Part shown: positions 32,826 to 41,466 of the stretch, piece after piece
Numbering within the stretch: the stretch's first letter is position 1
Layout: the number at the start of each line of letters is the position of its first letter
Source: CAVTWH01 sp963794685
GTDB lineage: Bacteria; Actinomycetota; Actinomycetes; Mycobacteriales; Micromonosporaceae
Reading direction: 5' to 3'
Length of the DNA stretch: 64,000 nt
Assembly: GCA_963794685.1 (NCBI GenBank)
Contig: CAWCFK010000009.1
Coordinates: 161,292-225,291 of the forward strand
Made by a program: the position numbers and the translations under genes
Notes under the pieces: generated by a model
Database searches by the model: none
Seen by the model: only the letters and a program-made list of their open reading frames with translations
What the model was told of the DNA's origin: nothing

Positions 32826-33638
32826 ATGGAGATCAATCCGGGGACGGCGGAACATCCACACCGACAGATCGCTGACCAGCTGCGGGGGCGGATCCGGCGC
32901 GGGGACTGGGGGCCGGGCGAGCGGCTGCCGTCGATCCCGGCGCTGGCCCAGGCGTACGGGGTGGCGAAGCAGACCATCCAGCGGACCGTCGACCAGCTGC
33001 GGGTCGAGGGCCTGCTGATCACCCGGCCGGGGTCGGGAACGTTTGTCCGGGGTACCCGGCGGCGGCTCAACCGGCTGGCCCGGGGGCGCTACGGCGCGCA
33101 CCGGGGGTACCACTCCGACCTGGCCAACCGGTACCGGCAGCAGCTGCTGTCCGCTGGGCGGGCGCCCGCCCCGGCGGAGGTGGCCGACGCTTTCGGGGTG
33201 GCCGACGGCACCGAGCTGGTGGTGCGCCGGCACCTGGTCACCGTGCGGGCGGGGTCCGGTGGCGAAGACGCCCCGGTCGAACTCGGCGCGTCCTGGCTGC
33301 TCCCCCGCGACGCGGTCGGCACCGACCTGGAGCGGCTGACCGCCTTCGGCCGGCCGCTCTACCAGGAGGTCGAGGAGGTCACCGGCCGGCGCTACATCAC
33401 CGCCCGGGACCAGCTCACCGCCCGGCTACCAAACCGCGAGGAGGCCGAGTTGCTGGCCATCCGGCCGGACACGCCGGTGCTGCACCTGCTGCACATCGGG
33501 TACGACGCGGCACACAAGCCGATCGAGGTGGCGCTGGCCACCTGGCCAGGCCCGATCACGGCGCTCACCGAGGAGTACCCGGTGCCGGCCGCCCGCCCCG
33601 AACCGGACCCGGCCGACCCCGACTTCGCCCTCGGCTGA
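32826..33638 (+). CDS. GntR/HutC-family transcriptional regulator
   Basis: The protein has 270 aa from ATG 32826. Residues 10-75 are the winged helix: 'QIADQLRGRIRRGDWGPGER', 'LPSIPALAQAYGVAKQTIQR' and 'LITRPGSGTFV'. Residues about 95-250 are a UTRA ligand domain ('VVRRHLVTVRAGSGGEDAPV', 'RPLYQEVEEVTGRRYITARD', 'EAELLAIRPDTPVLHLLHIG'). The target genes are not obvious, because the neighbours are a PAC2 protein and a convergent membrane protein. CTAGG repeats directly before its start suggest autoregulation. Confidence 0.92.
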   Translation: MEINPGTAEHPHRQIADQLRGRIRRGDWGPGERLPSIPALAQAYGVAKQTIQRTVDQLRVEGLLITRPGSGTFVRGTRRRLNRLARGRYGAHRGYHSDLANRYRQQLLSAGRAPAPAEVADAFGVADGTELVVRRHLVTVRAGSGGEDAPVELGASWLLPRDAVGTDLERLTAFGRPLYQEVEEVTGRRYITARDQLTARLPNREEAELLAIRPDTPVLHLLHIGYDAAHKPIEVALATWPGPITALTEEYPVPAARPEPDPADPDFALG

Positions 33639-33668
33639 CCCGGACCGGCCGGCAGAGACCGGGCAATG

Positions 33669-35282
33669 TCAGTTCACGACCTGGTAGACCTTCGTGTACG
33701 GGGCGGTGCAGACCACCGGTCCGGTCATCAGGCTCGGCGTGCCGGGGCCGGAGCCGGGTTCCCAGATGAAGTAGTCGAACCGGCTGACGTCCGGCTCACC
33801 CCCGGTGCTGACCGTCGCGCCGTTCGCCACCCGCACGACCCGGCCCGGCCAGTCCGGCTCGGCCTGGTGCGCGACGAAGTCCAGCCGCTGCCACGCTTCG
33901 CCCCGGTTGTACCCGATGACCGGCGCGCCGGGCAGCCCCAGCACGCAGTCGCGCAAGCCGACGACCTGCTGGTTGTGCTGCCAGGTGTCGCGTAGCCCGG
34001 TGCGGATCGTCGGCGCGGCGACCAGCGCCGGGACGGCCAGCGCGGCGGCCAGCCGGACCCGGCTCAGCGGCGCGACCTGCCGAACGGCCAGCAGCGTGCC
34101 GACGGTGAGCGGGTAGATGAAGCCGCTGGCATAGTACGAGCCGGTCCGCCAGAAGATCAGGTTCGCCAGGTAGCCGAGACCGCCCAGCAGCAGGGCGGCG
34201 GCGAGCGGGTCAGGTCCGGGCGGGTCGTCGCGGCCGGGGCGGCGCAGGCCACCGAGTGAGAACCGGGCGCCGAGCAGCAGCGCGCCGACGAGCAGCACGA
34301 TCACCGCGGGCCCGGCCAGCCCGGCCGCTTTGGTCAGGTTCAGCCTGAACACCTGCCAGGTGAACGACAGGTTCCCCTGCGAGTAGCTGCCGGTCCGGGC
34401 GGCGAGCGCGAGGACCGCCAGGGTGCCCGCGCCGAGCACGGTGTACGCCAGCCCGAGCACCCGGTCCCGTCGTCGCCACAGCAGCAGCAGCCCGTACGCC
34501 AGCAGCAGCCAGGCAAACGGCGCCTTGAACCAGGCGGCGCACAGCCAGGCCACCAGTCGCAGCGCCGGTCGGCGACGGGCGAACAGCCCGAGCCCGAGCA
34601 GGCTCAGTCCGGTGAGCTCCTGGGTGGACGGGTAGTACACGCCCGCGAAGATGCTGGTGTCGGCGAGCACCGCGAGGCCTGCCCAGAAAACCGGCACCAG
34701 CCGCTGCGGCCCCTGATGACCCCGGCTGACGGCGACCATCGCGCCGGCCACCGCGGTGACCAGCATGGCTGCCCGGAGAGCGTGCGCGGCCCCGACCGGC
34801 AACAGGTAGAAGAACGGGATGAAGACCCAGAAGACCGGCCGGAACAGCCCCCAGCTCAGGTCGTAGTGCCATCCGTCGACGATGTAGCCCAGCGTGCCGC
34901 TGACCGGCCCGTTGACGGTCCGGGCCAACTGCGTCCGGGTGATCAGGTTTCCGTCGTCGATGAACGACCATTCCCACGGCAGGAACCCGACTGCCACCAC
35001 GCCCGCGAGCAGCACCGCACCCAGCGCCACCAGCCAGCGCCGCGGCACGGGCCGGCTCCACCGGTCCAGCGGGGCAGGCGCCACGGGCGGGAGTACCGGG
35101 CCGACCCGGTCCCCGGTCCGCTGTCGCGGTACCCGGGTGAGGGTCGACTGAGCGCCGCCAACGGGTTGCGCGCCGCTCCCGGCATGCATCGTCGAGAGCT
35201 GGCTGTCGTCAGCGGGGGTCGGCGGGGAACCGTCGCCGGCGGGGGATGTATCGGGGTGGCGGCTGGCCTGAGGGGTAGGCAC
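33669..35282 (-). CDS. multi-pass membrane protein, possible GT-C-type glycosyltransferase
   Basis: The protein has 537 aa from GTG 35282, 9 bases after the upstream stop; the first 75 residues are disordered. About 11 membrane helices follow. The first external loop reads 'PWEWSFIDDGNLITRTQLA'; an acidic pair early in the first loop is typical of GT-C enzymes that use lipid-linked sugars. Other loops are 'GYIVDGWHYDLSWGLFRPVF' and 'FAGVYYPSTQELTGLSLLGL'. A soluble C-terminal part (about 430-537) lies outside. No exact family is recognised. It forms an operon with the VC0807-like gene. Confidence 0.6.
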   Translation of the reverse strand: MPTPQASRHPDTSPAGDGSPPTPADDSQLSTMHAGSGAQPVGGAQSTLTRVPRQRTGDRVGPVLPPVAPAPLDRWSRPVPRRWLVALGAVLLAGVVAVGFLPWEWSFIDDGNLITRTQLARTVNGPVSGTLGYIVDGWHYDLSWGLFRPVFWVFIPFFYLLPVGAAHALRAAMLVTAVAGAMVAVSRGHQGPQRLVPVFWAGLAVLADTSIFAGVYYPSTQELTGLSLLGLGLFARRRPALRLVAWLCAAWFKAPFAWLLLAYGLLLLWRRRDRVLGLAYTVLGAGTLAVLALAARTGSYSQGNLSFTWQVFRLNLTKAAGLAGPAVIVLLVGALLLGARFSLGGLRRPGRDDPPGPDPLAAALLLGGLGYLANLIFWRTGSYYASGFIYPLTVGTLLAVRQVAPLSRVRLAAALAVPALVAAPTIRTGLRDTWQHNQQVVGLRDCVLGLPGAPVIGYNRGEAWQRLDFVAHQAEPDWPGRVVRVANGATVSTGGEPDVSRFDYFIWEPGSGPGTPSLMTGPVVCTAPYTKVYQVVN

Positions 35283-35291
35283 GCCGCAAGG

Positions 35292-36092
35292 CTAGTCGAC
35301 AGCGCGGCGTAGTCGTAAGCCGTGCTGGTCGCCGGCGGGCGCCGAGGCGAAGGCTGCCGGTTCGGTGACCGGTTCACCGGCGGGCTCGGCTTCAAGGGCG
35401 GGCTCGGCTTCAGAGGCGGGCTCGGCAGCGGCTGCGCCGGCCCGTTCCTCGGCGGCGCGGGAGCGGGCGCGGCCGTAGCTGATGGTCCAGAAGATCAGGC
35501 CGCCGTACACGGCGAACGGCAGCACGTTGCTGATCACCGCCATCGTGTCGGTGGCCAGCTGGTACGCGAGCCAGATCTGCACCGTGGCGGCGAGCACGGT
35601 GACCGTGCCCCAGACCACCGTGATGAGCCGCTGGCTGGACCGGAAGCCGGGGTACTGCCACAGCCCGTTCCACCAGGCGACCGACTCGGGCGTGCCGTTG
35701 GTGGCGAACCGGCGGCCGAAGTAGAACATCAGCGGCCGGGGCGCGGCCAGCGACACCAGCAGCACCACCCCGAACAGCCCGTTCACAGCGGACTCCTTGG
35801 CCAGCACCAGGCGCGGGCTGTTGAAGCCCAGCGCGGCGACCACCCCGAGGCCCAGGAAGATCAGCGAGAAGACGCTGAACTCGTCGAGCCGGCGGTGGAT
35901 CGCCAACGACAGCAGGCCCTCCAGCGCCGGCCAGCCGCCGCTGATCAGCAGCGCCGCGACTTCGCCGACACCCCGGTCCCGCAGCACGCTGTAGGTGACG
36001 ATCGGCAGGACGACATTGAGGGTGATGCTCGGTACCCACAGCAGCAGCGCGTTCAGCCATCCGGGGCGGGTGGCCGGCCGGTGCACGCTCAT
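35292..36092 (-). CDS. VC0807-family membrane protein
   Basis: The protein has 266 aa; ATG 36092 has GGAGG 4 bases upstream. Six membrane helices are visible with the family phrases 'NVVLPIVTYSVLRDRGVGEV', 'HRRLDEFSVFSLIFLGLGVV', 'FYFGRRFATNGTPESVAWWN' and 'FRSSQRLITVVWGTVTVLAA'. The last 60 residues are an Ala/Glu/Pro-rich cytoplasmic tail. Members are related to intracellular-septation-type proteins but have no defined role. The gene is divergent from a PaaX-like regulator, and tandem 12-base repeats lie in the shared promoter. Confidence 0.82.
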   Translation of the reverse strand: MSVHRPATRPGWLNALLLWVPSITLNVVLPIVTYSVLRDRGVGEVAALLISGGWPALEGLLSLAIHRRLDEFSVFSLIFLGLGVVAALGFNSPRLVLAKESAVNGLFGVVLLVSLAAPRPLMFYFGRRFATNGTPESVAWWNGLWQYPGFRSSQRLITVVWGTVTVLAATVQIWLAYQLATDTMAVISNVLPFAVYGGLIFWTISYGRARSRAAEERAGAAAAEPASEAEPALEAEPAGEPVTEPAAFASAPAGDQHGLRLRRAVD

Positions 36093-36101
36093 CGATCCTC
36101 C

Positions 36102-36126
36102 GAAGTAAGACAAGAAGTAAGACAAG
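36102..36126. promoter_or_regulatory. tandem 12-base repeat between PaaX-like and VC0807-family genes
   Basis: GAAGTAAGACAA occurs twice with no spacer (36102-36113 and 36114-36125), followed by a partial third copy. It sits 10 bases upstream of the VC0807-family start and 50 bases upstream of the regulator start. It is a likely operator for the PaaX-like protein. Confidence 0.55.
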
Positions 36127-36175
36127 TAGACTCACGGTCGTGAACGAAAGAGTAACAGGAAGGCGGTCCGAGTCG

Positions 36176-36979
36176 ATGCCCGGTCGCGGCCGGCCGGCCC
36201 GACTGGTGGCGTTCCTGTTCGGCGTGGCCGGCCAACCCGAGTTGCCGGGGCCGGCCCTCGTCGCGCTGCTCGCCGATCTCGGCATCGCGCCCGGCACGGG
36301 CAGGACGGCGATCGCCCGGCTACGCGCCAACGGAAACCTGGCCGCCACCCGCCACGGCCGGACCCTGCACTACCGCCTCGACGGCGACCTGGCCAGCGGC
36401 TTCGCCCGGATCCGGGCCGGCGCGACGCAGCCGCCGCAGTGGTCCGGGCACTTCCACGCGCTGATCCACCAGATCCCGGAGAACCGGCGCGCATACCGGG
36501 ACCAGCTGCGGCGTACCGCCGTGTTGTCGGGCTTCGGGCTGCTCGGGCCGGGCATCCTGATCAGCCTGCGGGACCGCTGGGCGGACCTGGCGCGGGTACT
36601 GGACCTGGCCCCGGCCGACGCGGTGCTCTACCGGGTCCGGCTGGAACTGGACGAGGCCGACGCCGCCCGGGCCGCCGCGCAGGCCTGGAACCTGGCCACC
36701 CTGGACAGCCGTTACGCCGCCCACCTGGACACCCTGCGAGCGGCGCTGGCCAGCCAGCACCGGCCAACCGGCCCGGCTGCGCTTGCGCACTACACCGAAC
36801 TGGTCAGCCCGGTCATGGTGGACACCCTCCGCGCGCCGATCCTGCCGCCGGCGCTCTACCCCGGGCAGTGGTCCCTGCCCGAGCTACGGGGCGCGCTCAG
36901 CGAGGTCGGCCGGGCCTACCACCCGGCAGCCGCCGAACACGTCGCCGCCCGGCTCGCTGCAACCGGGCGGCCGGGCTAG
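36176..36979 (+). CDS. PaaX-like transcriptional regulator
   Basis: The protein has 267 aa from ATG 36176, with GGAAGG about 12 bases upstream; a GTG at 36140 would add 12 residues. The N-terminus is a winged helix as in PaaX: 'ARLVAFLFGVAGQPELPGPA', then 'LLADLGIAPGTGRTAIARLR' and 'NLAATRHGRTLHYRLDGDLA'. The middle part 'WSGHFHALIHQIPENRRAYR' corresponds to the PaaX central domain, and the C-terminal part is helical. PaaX proteins respond to acyl-CoA intermediates, but no aromatic-acid catabolic genes lie nearby. It probably controls itself and the divergent membrane operon. Confidence 0.78.
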   Translation: MPGRGRPARLVAFLFGVAGQPELPGPALVALLADLGIAPGTGRTAIARLRANGNLAATRHGRTLHYRLDGDLASGFARIRAGATQPPQWSGHFHALIHQIPENRRAYRDQLRRTAVLSGFGLLGPGILISLRDRWADLARVLDLAPADAVLYRVRLELDEADAARAAAQAWNLATLDSRYAAHLDTLRAALASQHRPTGPAALAHYTELVSPVMVDTLRAPILPPALYPGQWSLPELRGALSEVGRAYHPAAAEHVAARLAATGRPG

Positions 36980-36999
36980 CACCGAAGGGCCGGCAGGGC

Positions 37000-38238
37000 C
37001 TAGAGCCGTACGCCCAGCAGGGCGTCGACGGTGGCGACGACCAGTTGCGGAGCCTGCGGGTCGGTACCCTCGCCGGCCAGGGTGGCATCCGCCCACGCGT
37101 CGATCAACTGGAGTGCCCGCGGGGCGTCGAGATCGTCGGCGAGCGCTTCCCGTACCCCCGTCAGCAGCGCGAGGCCGGACGGACCGGACGGCGCGGCGGC
37201 GGCCTCCCGCCACCGGGACAGCCGCTGCATCGCGGTCTTGAGCAGGTCGTCGGTCCACTGCCGGTCGGTGCGGTAATGGTCAGCCAGCAGCGCCACCCGG
37301 ACCACCATCGGGTCCACGTGGTCAGCCCGCAGCCGGGAGACGAACACCAGGTTGCCCTTGGACTTGCTCATCTTCTCGCCGTTCAGGCCGATCATGCCGG
37401 CGTGCGCGTAGTGGCTGGCGAACGGGGCGTTGCCGGTGAGCGTCTCGGCATGCGCCGCGGACATCTCGTGGTGCGGGAAGAGCAGGTCGTTGCCGCCGCC
37501 CTGGACGTCGATCCGCTCGCCCAGCAGGTTCAGCGCGATGACCGCACACTCGATGTGCCAGCCCGGCCTGCCGGGCCCGAGCAGCCCACCGGGCCACGCC
37601 GGCTCACCGTCACGGGTGCCGCGCCACAGCAGGGGGTCCAGCGCGTCGCGCTTGCCGGGCCGCTGCGGGTCGCCACCGCGCTCGGCGGAGTAGATCAGCA
37701 TCTGCTCGCGGGAGAGGTTCGACTCGTAGCCGAACGCCTTGGCGACCGACAGGTCGAAGTAGTAATCGCCGGTCCCGTCGTCCAGCCGGTAGGCGGCGCC
37801 GGACTCCACCAGCTCGGTGACCTTGGTCACGATCTCCGGGATCGACTCGACCGCGCCCACGTAGTGCTTCGGCGGCAGGATCCGCAGCGCCTCCATGTCC
37901 TCGCGGAAGAGCGCCGCCTCGCGCATCGCGAGCACCACCCAGTCCTCGCCGTCGCGGGCGGCCCGCTCCAGCAGCGGGTCGTCGACGTCGGTGATGTTCT
38001 GCACATATTCGACCGGGTACCCGTAGTCCAGCCAGAACCGGTTGACCAGGTCAAACGTGATCATGGTGGCCGCGTGGCCGAGATGGGTCGCGTCGTAGGG
38101 GGTGATCCCGCAGACGTACATCTTGGCGGCCCCGACCGGCCGGATGGTGTGCCGTGCCTGCCGGGCCGAGTCGAAGAGCACCAGCGGCGTCCGGTCACCG
38201 GGCAGCTGGGGCACCTCAGCAGCGCTCCACGAGTCCAT
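37000..38238 (-). CDS. mshC: L-cysteine:1D-myo-inositol 2-amino-2-deoxy-alpha-D-glucopyranoside ligase
   Basis: The protein has 412 aa; ATG 38238 is preceded immediately by GGTGGAGG. It is a class I cysteinyl-tRNA-synthetase-like enzyme: the HIGH-type motif is 'TPYDATHLGHAATMITFDLV', the zinc Cys appears in 'KMYVCGITPYD', and the KMSKS loop is 'EKMSKSKGNLVFVS'. 'GGGNDLLFPHHEMSAAHAET' is the shared synthetase core. It is shorter than CysS and has the MshC-specific C-terminus. It joins cysteine to GlcN-inositol with ATP, the third step of mycothiol synthesis, in the cytoplasm. It is the last gene of the uppP-phosphatase-DUF3090-SCO1664 operon, its usual place in actinobacteria. Confidence 0.96.
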   Translation of the reverse strand: MDSWSAAEVPQLPGDRTPLVLFDSARQARHTIRPVGAAKMYVCGITPYDATHLGHAATMITFDLVNRFWLDYGYPVEYVQNITDVDDPLLERAARDGEDWVVLAMREAALFREDMEALRILPPKHYVGAVESIPEIVTKVTELVESGAAYRLDDGTGDYYFDLSVAKAFGYESNLSREQMLIYSAERGGDPQRPGKRDALDPLLWRGTRDGEPAWPGGLLGPGRPGWHIECAVIALNLLGERIDVQGGGNDLLFPHHEMSAAHAETLTGNAPFASHYAHAGMIGLNGEKMSKSKGNLVFVSRLRADHVDPMVVRVALLADHYRTDRQWTDDLLKTAMQRLSRWREAAAAPSGPSGLALLTGVREALADDLDAPRALQLIDAWADATLAGEGTDPQAPQLVVATVDALLGVRL

Positions 38239-38381
38239 TCCTCCACCCTAACGATCAGGCCGACAGTCCGCGGAACCGGCGGGGGTGGCCCGGAACACGC
38301 TGCCCGAGACCGTGCCGCTGCCCGGACCGTGCCGCTGCCCGGACCGTGCCGCGGTTGGAACGTGCCAGCCGGGGAGACTGG

Positions 38382-39188
38382 TTAGATCGGCGGCCAGGGG
38401 ACGGCCGGCCACTGCTCGCTCGGGCCCGGGAAGGTCGTGGTGTCCAGCAGCCGGTCCACCCGCCAGCCGACCTGGCGGACCTCGGTGGTGGTGAGGTGCT
38501 CGGCCAACGCCTCGCCCAGGTCGCCGGCGAGCTCGGTACGCAGCCGGCGCAGCACCTCCAGCGCCTCGGCCGGCAACGGCTCGTCCACCCAGCCCCACAG
38601 CACCGTGCGCAGCTTCTCCTCGGCGTGGAAGCACACCCCGTGGTCACAGCCGTAGACGTGGCCGCCGTCGGCGTAGAGGACGTGGCCGCCCTTGCGGTCG
38701 GCGTTGTTGGCGACCGCGTCGAAGACCGCCAGCCGCCACAGCCGCGGATCGTCGGCGTGCGCCAGCACGTACGGCTTGCCGTCGGTGTCCCGGGCCGACA
38801 TCACCCGCCGCCAGCCGTGCGGGACTCGGCGGGTGGGGACGAAGCCGACCAGGAACTCGGCGTCGTCGGGCTCGTCCACCCAGAGCTGGCAGGCGCCCGC
38901 GCCGAGCGGACCGGACTCACGCAGCACGGTCGGCGGGACACAGTCCCAGCCGGTCGCGGCGGCCAGCAGGTAGGCGGAAACTTCACGGCCGGCGAGGGTA
39001 CCGTCCGGGAAGTCCCACAGCGGCCGCTCACCCCGGATCGGCTTGTACACACAGTGCGCCGTGGTGCCGTTGTGCGAAACGACCGCCCGCAGAGTGGTGT
39101 TGGAGGCCTCGACGAGCCGTCCCTCCAGCTCGAGTTCCCCGTGTCGCAACAGGTCCAGGGCATCAGCCTCGGCGAGGGTTCCGGTCAC
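38382..39188 (-). CDS. SCO1664-family protein (PI3/4-kinase-like fold)
   Basis: The protein has 268 aa from GTG 39188, 6 bases after the DUF3090 stop. 'TAHCVYKPIRGERPLWDFPD' supplies a Lys and 'GTLAGREVSAYLLAAATGWD' a Glu, as in the N-lobe of HipA/PI3-kinase-like folds. 'VFDAVANNADRKGGHVLYAD' and 'VYGCDHGVCFHAEEKLRTVL' look like the catalytic N-A-D-R and metal-binding D-H-G motifs. A small-molecule or protein kinase is inferred. The family always accompanies DUF3090 and mshC in actinobacteria, but the substrate is unknown. Confidence 0.9.
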   Translation of the reverse strand: MTGTLAEADALDLLRHGELELEGRLVEASNTTLRAVVSHNGTTAHCVYKPIRGERPLWDFPDGTLAGREVSAYLLAAATGWDCVPPTVLRESGPLGAGACQLWVDEPDDAEFLVGFVPTRRVPHGWRRVMSARDTDGKPYVLAHADDPRLWRLAVFDAVANNADRKGGHVLYADGGHVYGCDHGVCFHAEEKLRTVLWGWVDEPLPAEALEVLRRLRTELAGDLGEALAEHLTTTEVRQVGWRVDRLLDTTTFPGPSEQWPAVPWPPI

Positions 39189-39194
39189 CGACCG

Positions 39195-39767
39195 CTACCG
39201 GTGGTAACCGTTGTGGCGGGGGCAGAGGTGACCCTTCGGGTCCAGTGGCTGGCCGCAGAGCGGACACGGCGGCCGGCCGGCGGAGAGCACCCGCTTGGCC
39301 CGCTCGATGAAGTCCCGGGTGGCCACCGGGGTCAGCCGCACCCGCAGCCGGTCGAGGTCGGCTGTCCCGGCTTCGATGTCCTCGTCGTCGGCGGGCGGCT
39401 CTTCTTCCTCGGCGGCGTCGCCCTCGCCGACCGCGATCGCCTCGATCACCACGGTGGCGGTGTCCACGTCGTACTGCAGGCCCAGGGTGCCGACCCGGAA
39501 CTCCTCGTCGACCGGGGTGTCCAGCGGCTCGTTGTCCGGGGTCACCGCTTCCGACTCGGGCAGTACCAGGCCGAACCGGCGGTGCGCCTCACCCAGCAGC
39601 TCGTCGAGCTTCTCGGCGAGCAGCGACACCTGTACCTTCTCCAGCGCCACGCTGACGACCCGGCCGCCACCGCGCGCCTGGAGATAGAACACCCGGTCGC
39701 CGGGCTCGCCGACGGTACCCGCGACGAACCGCTCCGGCGGCTCGAAGGCGTACACCTGGTGGGTCAT
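39195..39767 (-). CDS. DUF3090-family protein
   Basis: The protein has 190 aa from ATG 39767. It begins 'THQVYAFEPPERFVAGTVGE' and continues 'RVFYLQARGGGRVVSVALEK'. The centre has an acidic insert of nine Glu/Asp. The end holds a zinc knuckle, 'PPCPLCGQPLDPKGHLCPRH', with four potential Cys/His ligands. It is universal in the actinobacterial mshC neighbourhood and of unknown function. It is tightly coupled to the downstream SCO1664-like gene. Confidence 0.93.
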   Translation of the reverse strand: MTHQVYAFEPPERFVAGTVGEPGDRVFYLQARGGGRVVSVALEKVQVSLLAEKLDELLGEAHRRFGLVLPESEAVTPDNEPLDTPVDEEFRVGTLGLQYDVDTATVVIEAIAVGEGDAAEEEEPPADDEDIEAGTADLDRLRVRLTPVATRDFIERAKRVLSAGRPPCPLCGQPLDPKGHLCPRHNGYHR

Positions 39768-39817
39768 GACAGCACACTATCCAATCGCCTGAACGGCTGC
39801 GCAACGGAGTAGGTCGA

Positions 39818-40525
39818 TCACGGGGTACCCGCTCCACCACCGGGTACGGCGTCGGAACTGGCTGCCCGGGGGGTCCGCGAGCGGCGCCGGCGGGGCGGTG
39901 GCCGCAGCCCGGCGAGGTCCCCGCCGACGTCGTTCTGGCGCAGCACGAAGGGCCGGACCGGGGTGTACCGGATCACCGTGAGTGACGCCGGGTCGATGGC
40001 GATGCGCTGGAACAGATCCAGGTGCAGACCGAGCGCGTCGGCCACGATCGCCTTGATCACGTCACCGTGGCTGCACGCCAGCCAGAGCGCTTCCGGCCCG
40101 TGCTCGGCGGTGACCCGGGCGTCCCAGTCGCGGACGGCGGCCACCGCCCGCTGCGCCATCGCCGCCATCGCCTCGCCGCCCGGGAACACCGCCGCGCTCG
40201 GGTGCGCCTGCACCACCTGCCACAGCGGCTGCTTGGCGAGCGCCTTGAGCGGCTGGCCGGACCAGTCGCCGTAGTCGCACTCCACCAGCCGGGGCTCGGC
40301 GGCCACTTCGGCCTGCGGCAGCGCAGCGGCGACCGTCTGGCAGCAGCGCACCAGCGGGCTGGAGACGACGGCGGCCAGCGGGAGGTCGGCGGCGCGCAGT
40401 CGGGTACCGACCGCTGCCGCCTGGGCCCGGCCGGCATCGTCCAACTCGACCGGCTGGTGCCCGGCGAGTACCCCGGAACTGTTGGCGGTGGTCCGGCCGT
40501 GCCGGAGCAGGATGACGGTGGCCAC
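39818..40525 (-). CDS. histidine phosphatase (MSMEG_4193 type)
   Basis: The protein has 235 aa from GTG 40525. 'ATVILLRHGRTTANSSGVLA' is the phosphoglycerate-mutase-like R-H-G active-site motif; 'VVSSPLVRCCQTVAAALPQ' supplies the second Arg; 'ECDYGDWSGQPL' the acid; and 'ALWLACSHGDVIKAIVADAL' the second catalytic His. It removes phosphate from an unidentified small molecule or protein. The Arg/Pro-rich C-terminal tail (about 205-235) is probably disordered. It lies in the mshC operon. Confidence 0.93.
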   Translation of the reverse strand: MATVILLRHGRTTANSSGVLAGHQPVELDDAGRAQAAAVGTRLRAADLPLAAVVSSPLVRCCQTVAAALPQAEVAAEPRLVECDYGDWSGQPLKALAKQPLWQVVQAHPSAAVFPGGEAMAAMAQRAVAAVRDWDARVTAEHGPEALWLACSHGDVIKAIVADALGLHLDLFQRIAIDPASLTVIRYTPVRPFVLRQNDVGGDLAGLRPPPRRRRSRTPRAASSDAVPGGGAGTP

Positions 40526-40635
40526 CCGGCAAACCTACCCAGCCGCGCCCGCCCCCGGCCGCCGACCGCCCCGCGCCGGGCCGAAACCGGGCCGGACAGC
40601 CAGCGGCCCGGACAACGGGGCGGGGCGGGCGCGGG

Positions 40636-41463
40636 TCAGGTTGCGGCGATCCAGCCGGCGGAGAGGGCTACAAGCAGGATGGTGCCGAGTGCCACCCGGT
40701 AGATGACGAAGGCGACCAGGGTGTGCCGGGCCACGAAGCGCAGCAACCAGGCGATCGAGGCGTACCCCACGATGAAGCTCACCACCGTGCCCACCACCAG
40801 GGCCGGAATGCCGACCGACGGGCCGGAGACGGCGTCCTTCAATTCGAACGCGCCGCCGGCCAGCAGCGCCGGGATGCCCAGGAAGAAGGCGAGCCGGGTG
40901 GCCGCCACCCGGTCCAGGTCCCGCAGCAGGCCGAAGGAGATGGTGGCGCCGGACCGGGACACCCCGGGGAACAGCGCGACCGCCTGGGCCACCCCGATCA
41001 CCACCGAGTCGGTCAGGTTCACGTCGTGCTCGCCACGGGTGCGCTTGCCCACCTTCTCGGCGTAGAGCATCACCGCGCTCCACCCGATCAGCGCCACCGC
41101 CACCACCCACAGGCTGCGCAGCGGCCCGGTGATCAGATCCTTGCCGAGCAGGCCGGCCAGCCCGATCGGGATCGAGCCGACGATGACATACCAGCCGAAG
41201 CGGTAGTCGAAGCCGCGGTGCGCCTTGTTGAACAGGCCCCGGAACCAGCCCTTGACGATGCGGACCAGATCCTTGAAGAAGTAGATGACGGCGGCCAGGA
41301 TCGCGCCGGTCTGGATGACGGCGGTGAAGCCGGTCACCGAGGCGTCATCGACCTGCAGGCCGAGCATCTTCTCCATGATGGTCAGGTGGCCGGTGGAGGA
41401 GACCGGCAGGAACTCGGTGAGCCCCTCGACGACGCCGAGGACGGCTGCTTCCCAGATCTGCAC
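40636..41463 (-). CDS. uppP: undecaprenyl-diphosphate phosphatase
   Basis: The protein has 275 aa; ATG 41463 lies 3 bases after the LLM gene stop. It has eight membrane helices. The BacA signatures are present: 'VVEGLTEFLPVSSTGHLTIM' (E-x-x-x-E and P-V-S-S-T-G-H) and 'VALFPGVSRSGATISFGLLR' (P-G-x-S-R-S-G-A-T). It dephosphorylates undecaprenyl diphosphate to recycle the peptidoglycan lipid carrier and confers some bacitracin tolerance. Confidence 0.97.
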   Translation of the reverse strand: MQIWEAAVLGVVEGLTEFLPVSSTGHLTIMEKMLGLQVDDASVTGFTAVIQTGAILAAVIYFFKDLVRIVKGWFRGLFNKAHRGFDYRFGWYVIVGSIPIGLAGLLGKDLITGPLRSLWVVAVALIGWSAVMLYAEKVGKRTRGEHDVNLTDSVVIGVAQAVALFPGVSRSGATISFGLLRDLDRVAATRLAFFLGIPALLAGGAFELKDAVSGPSVGIPALVVGTVVSFIVGYASIAWLLRFVARHTLVAFVIYRVALGTILLVALSAGWIAAT

Positions 41464-41466
41464 GCT

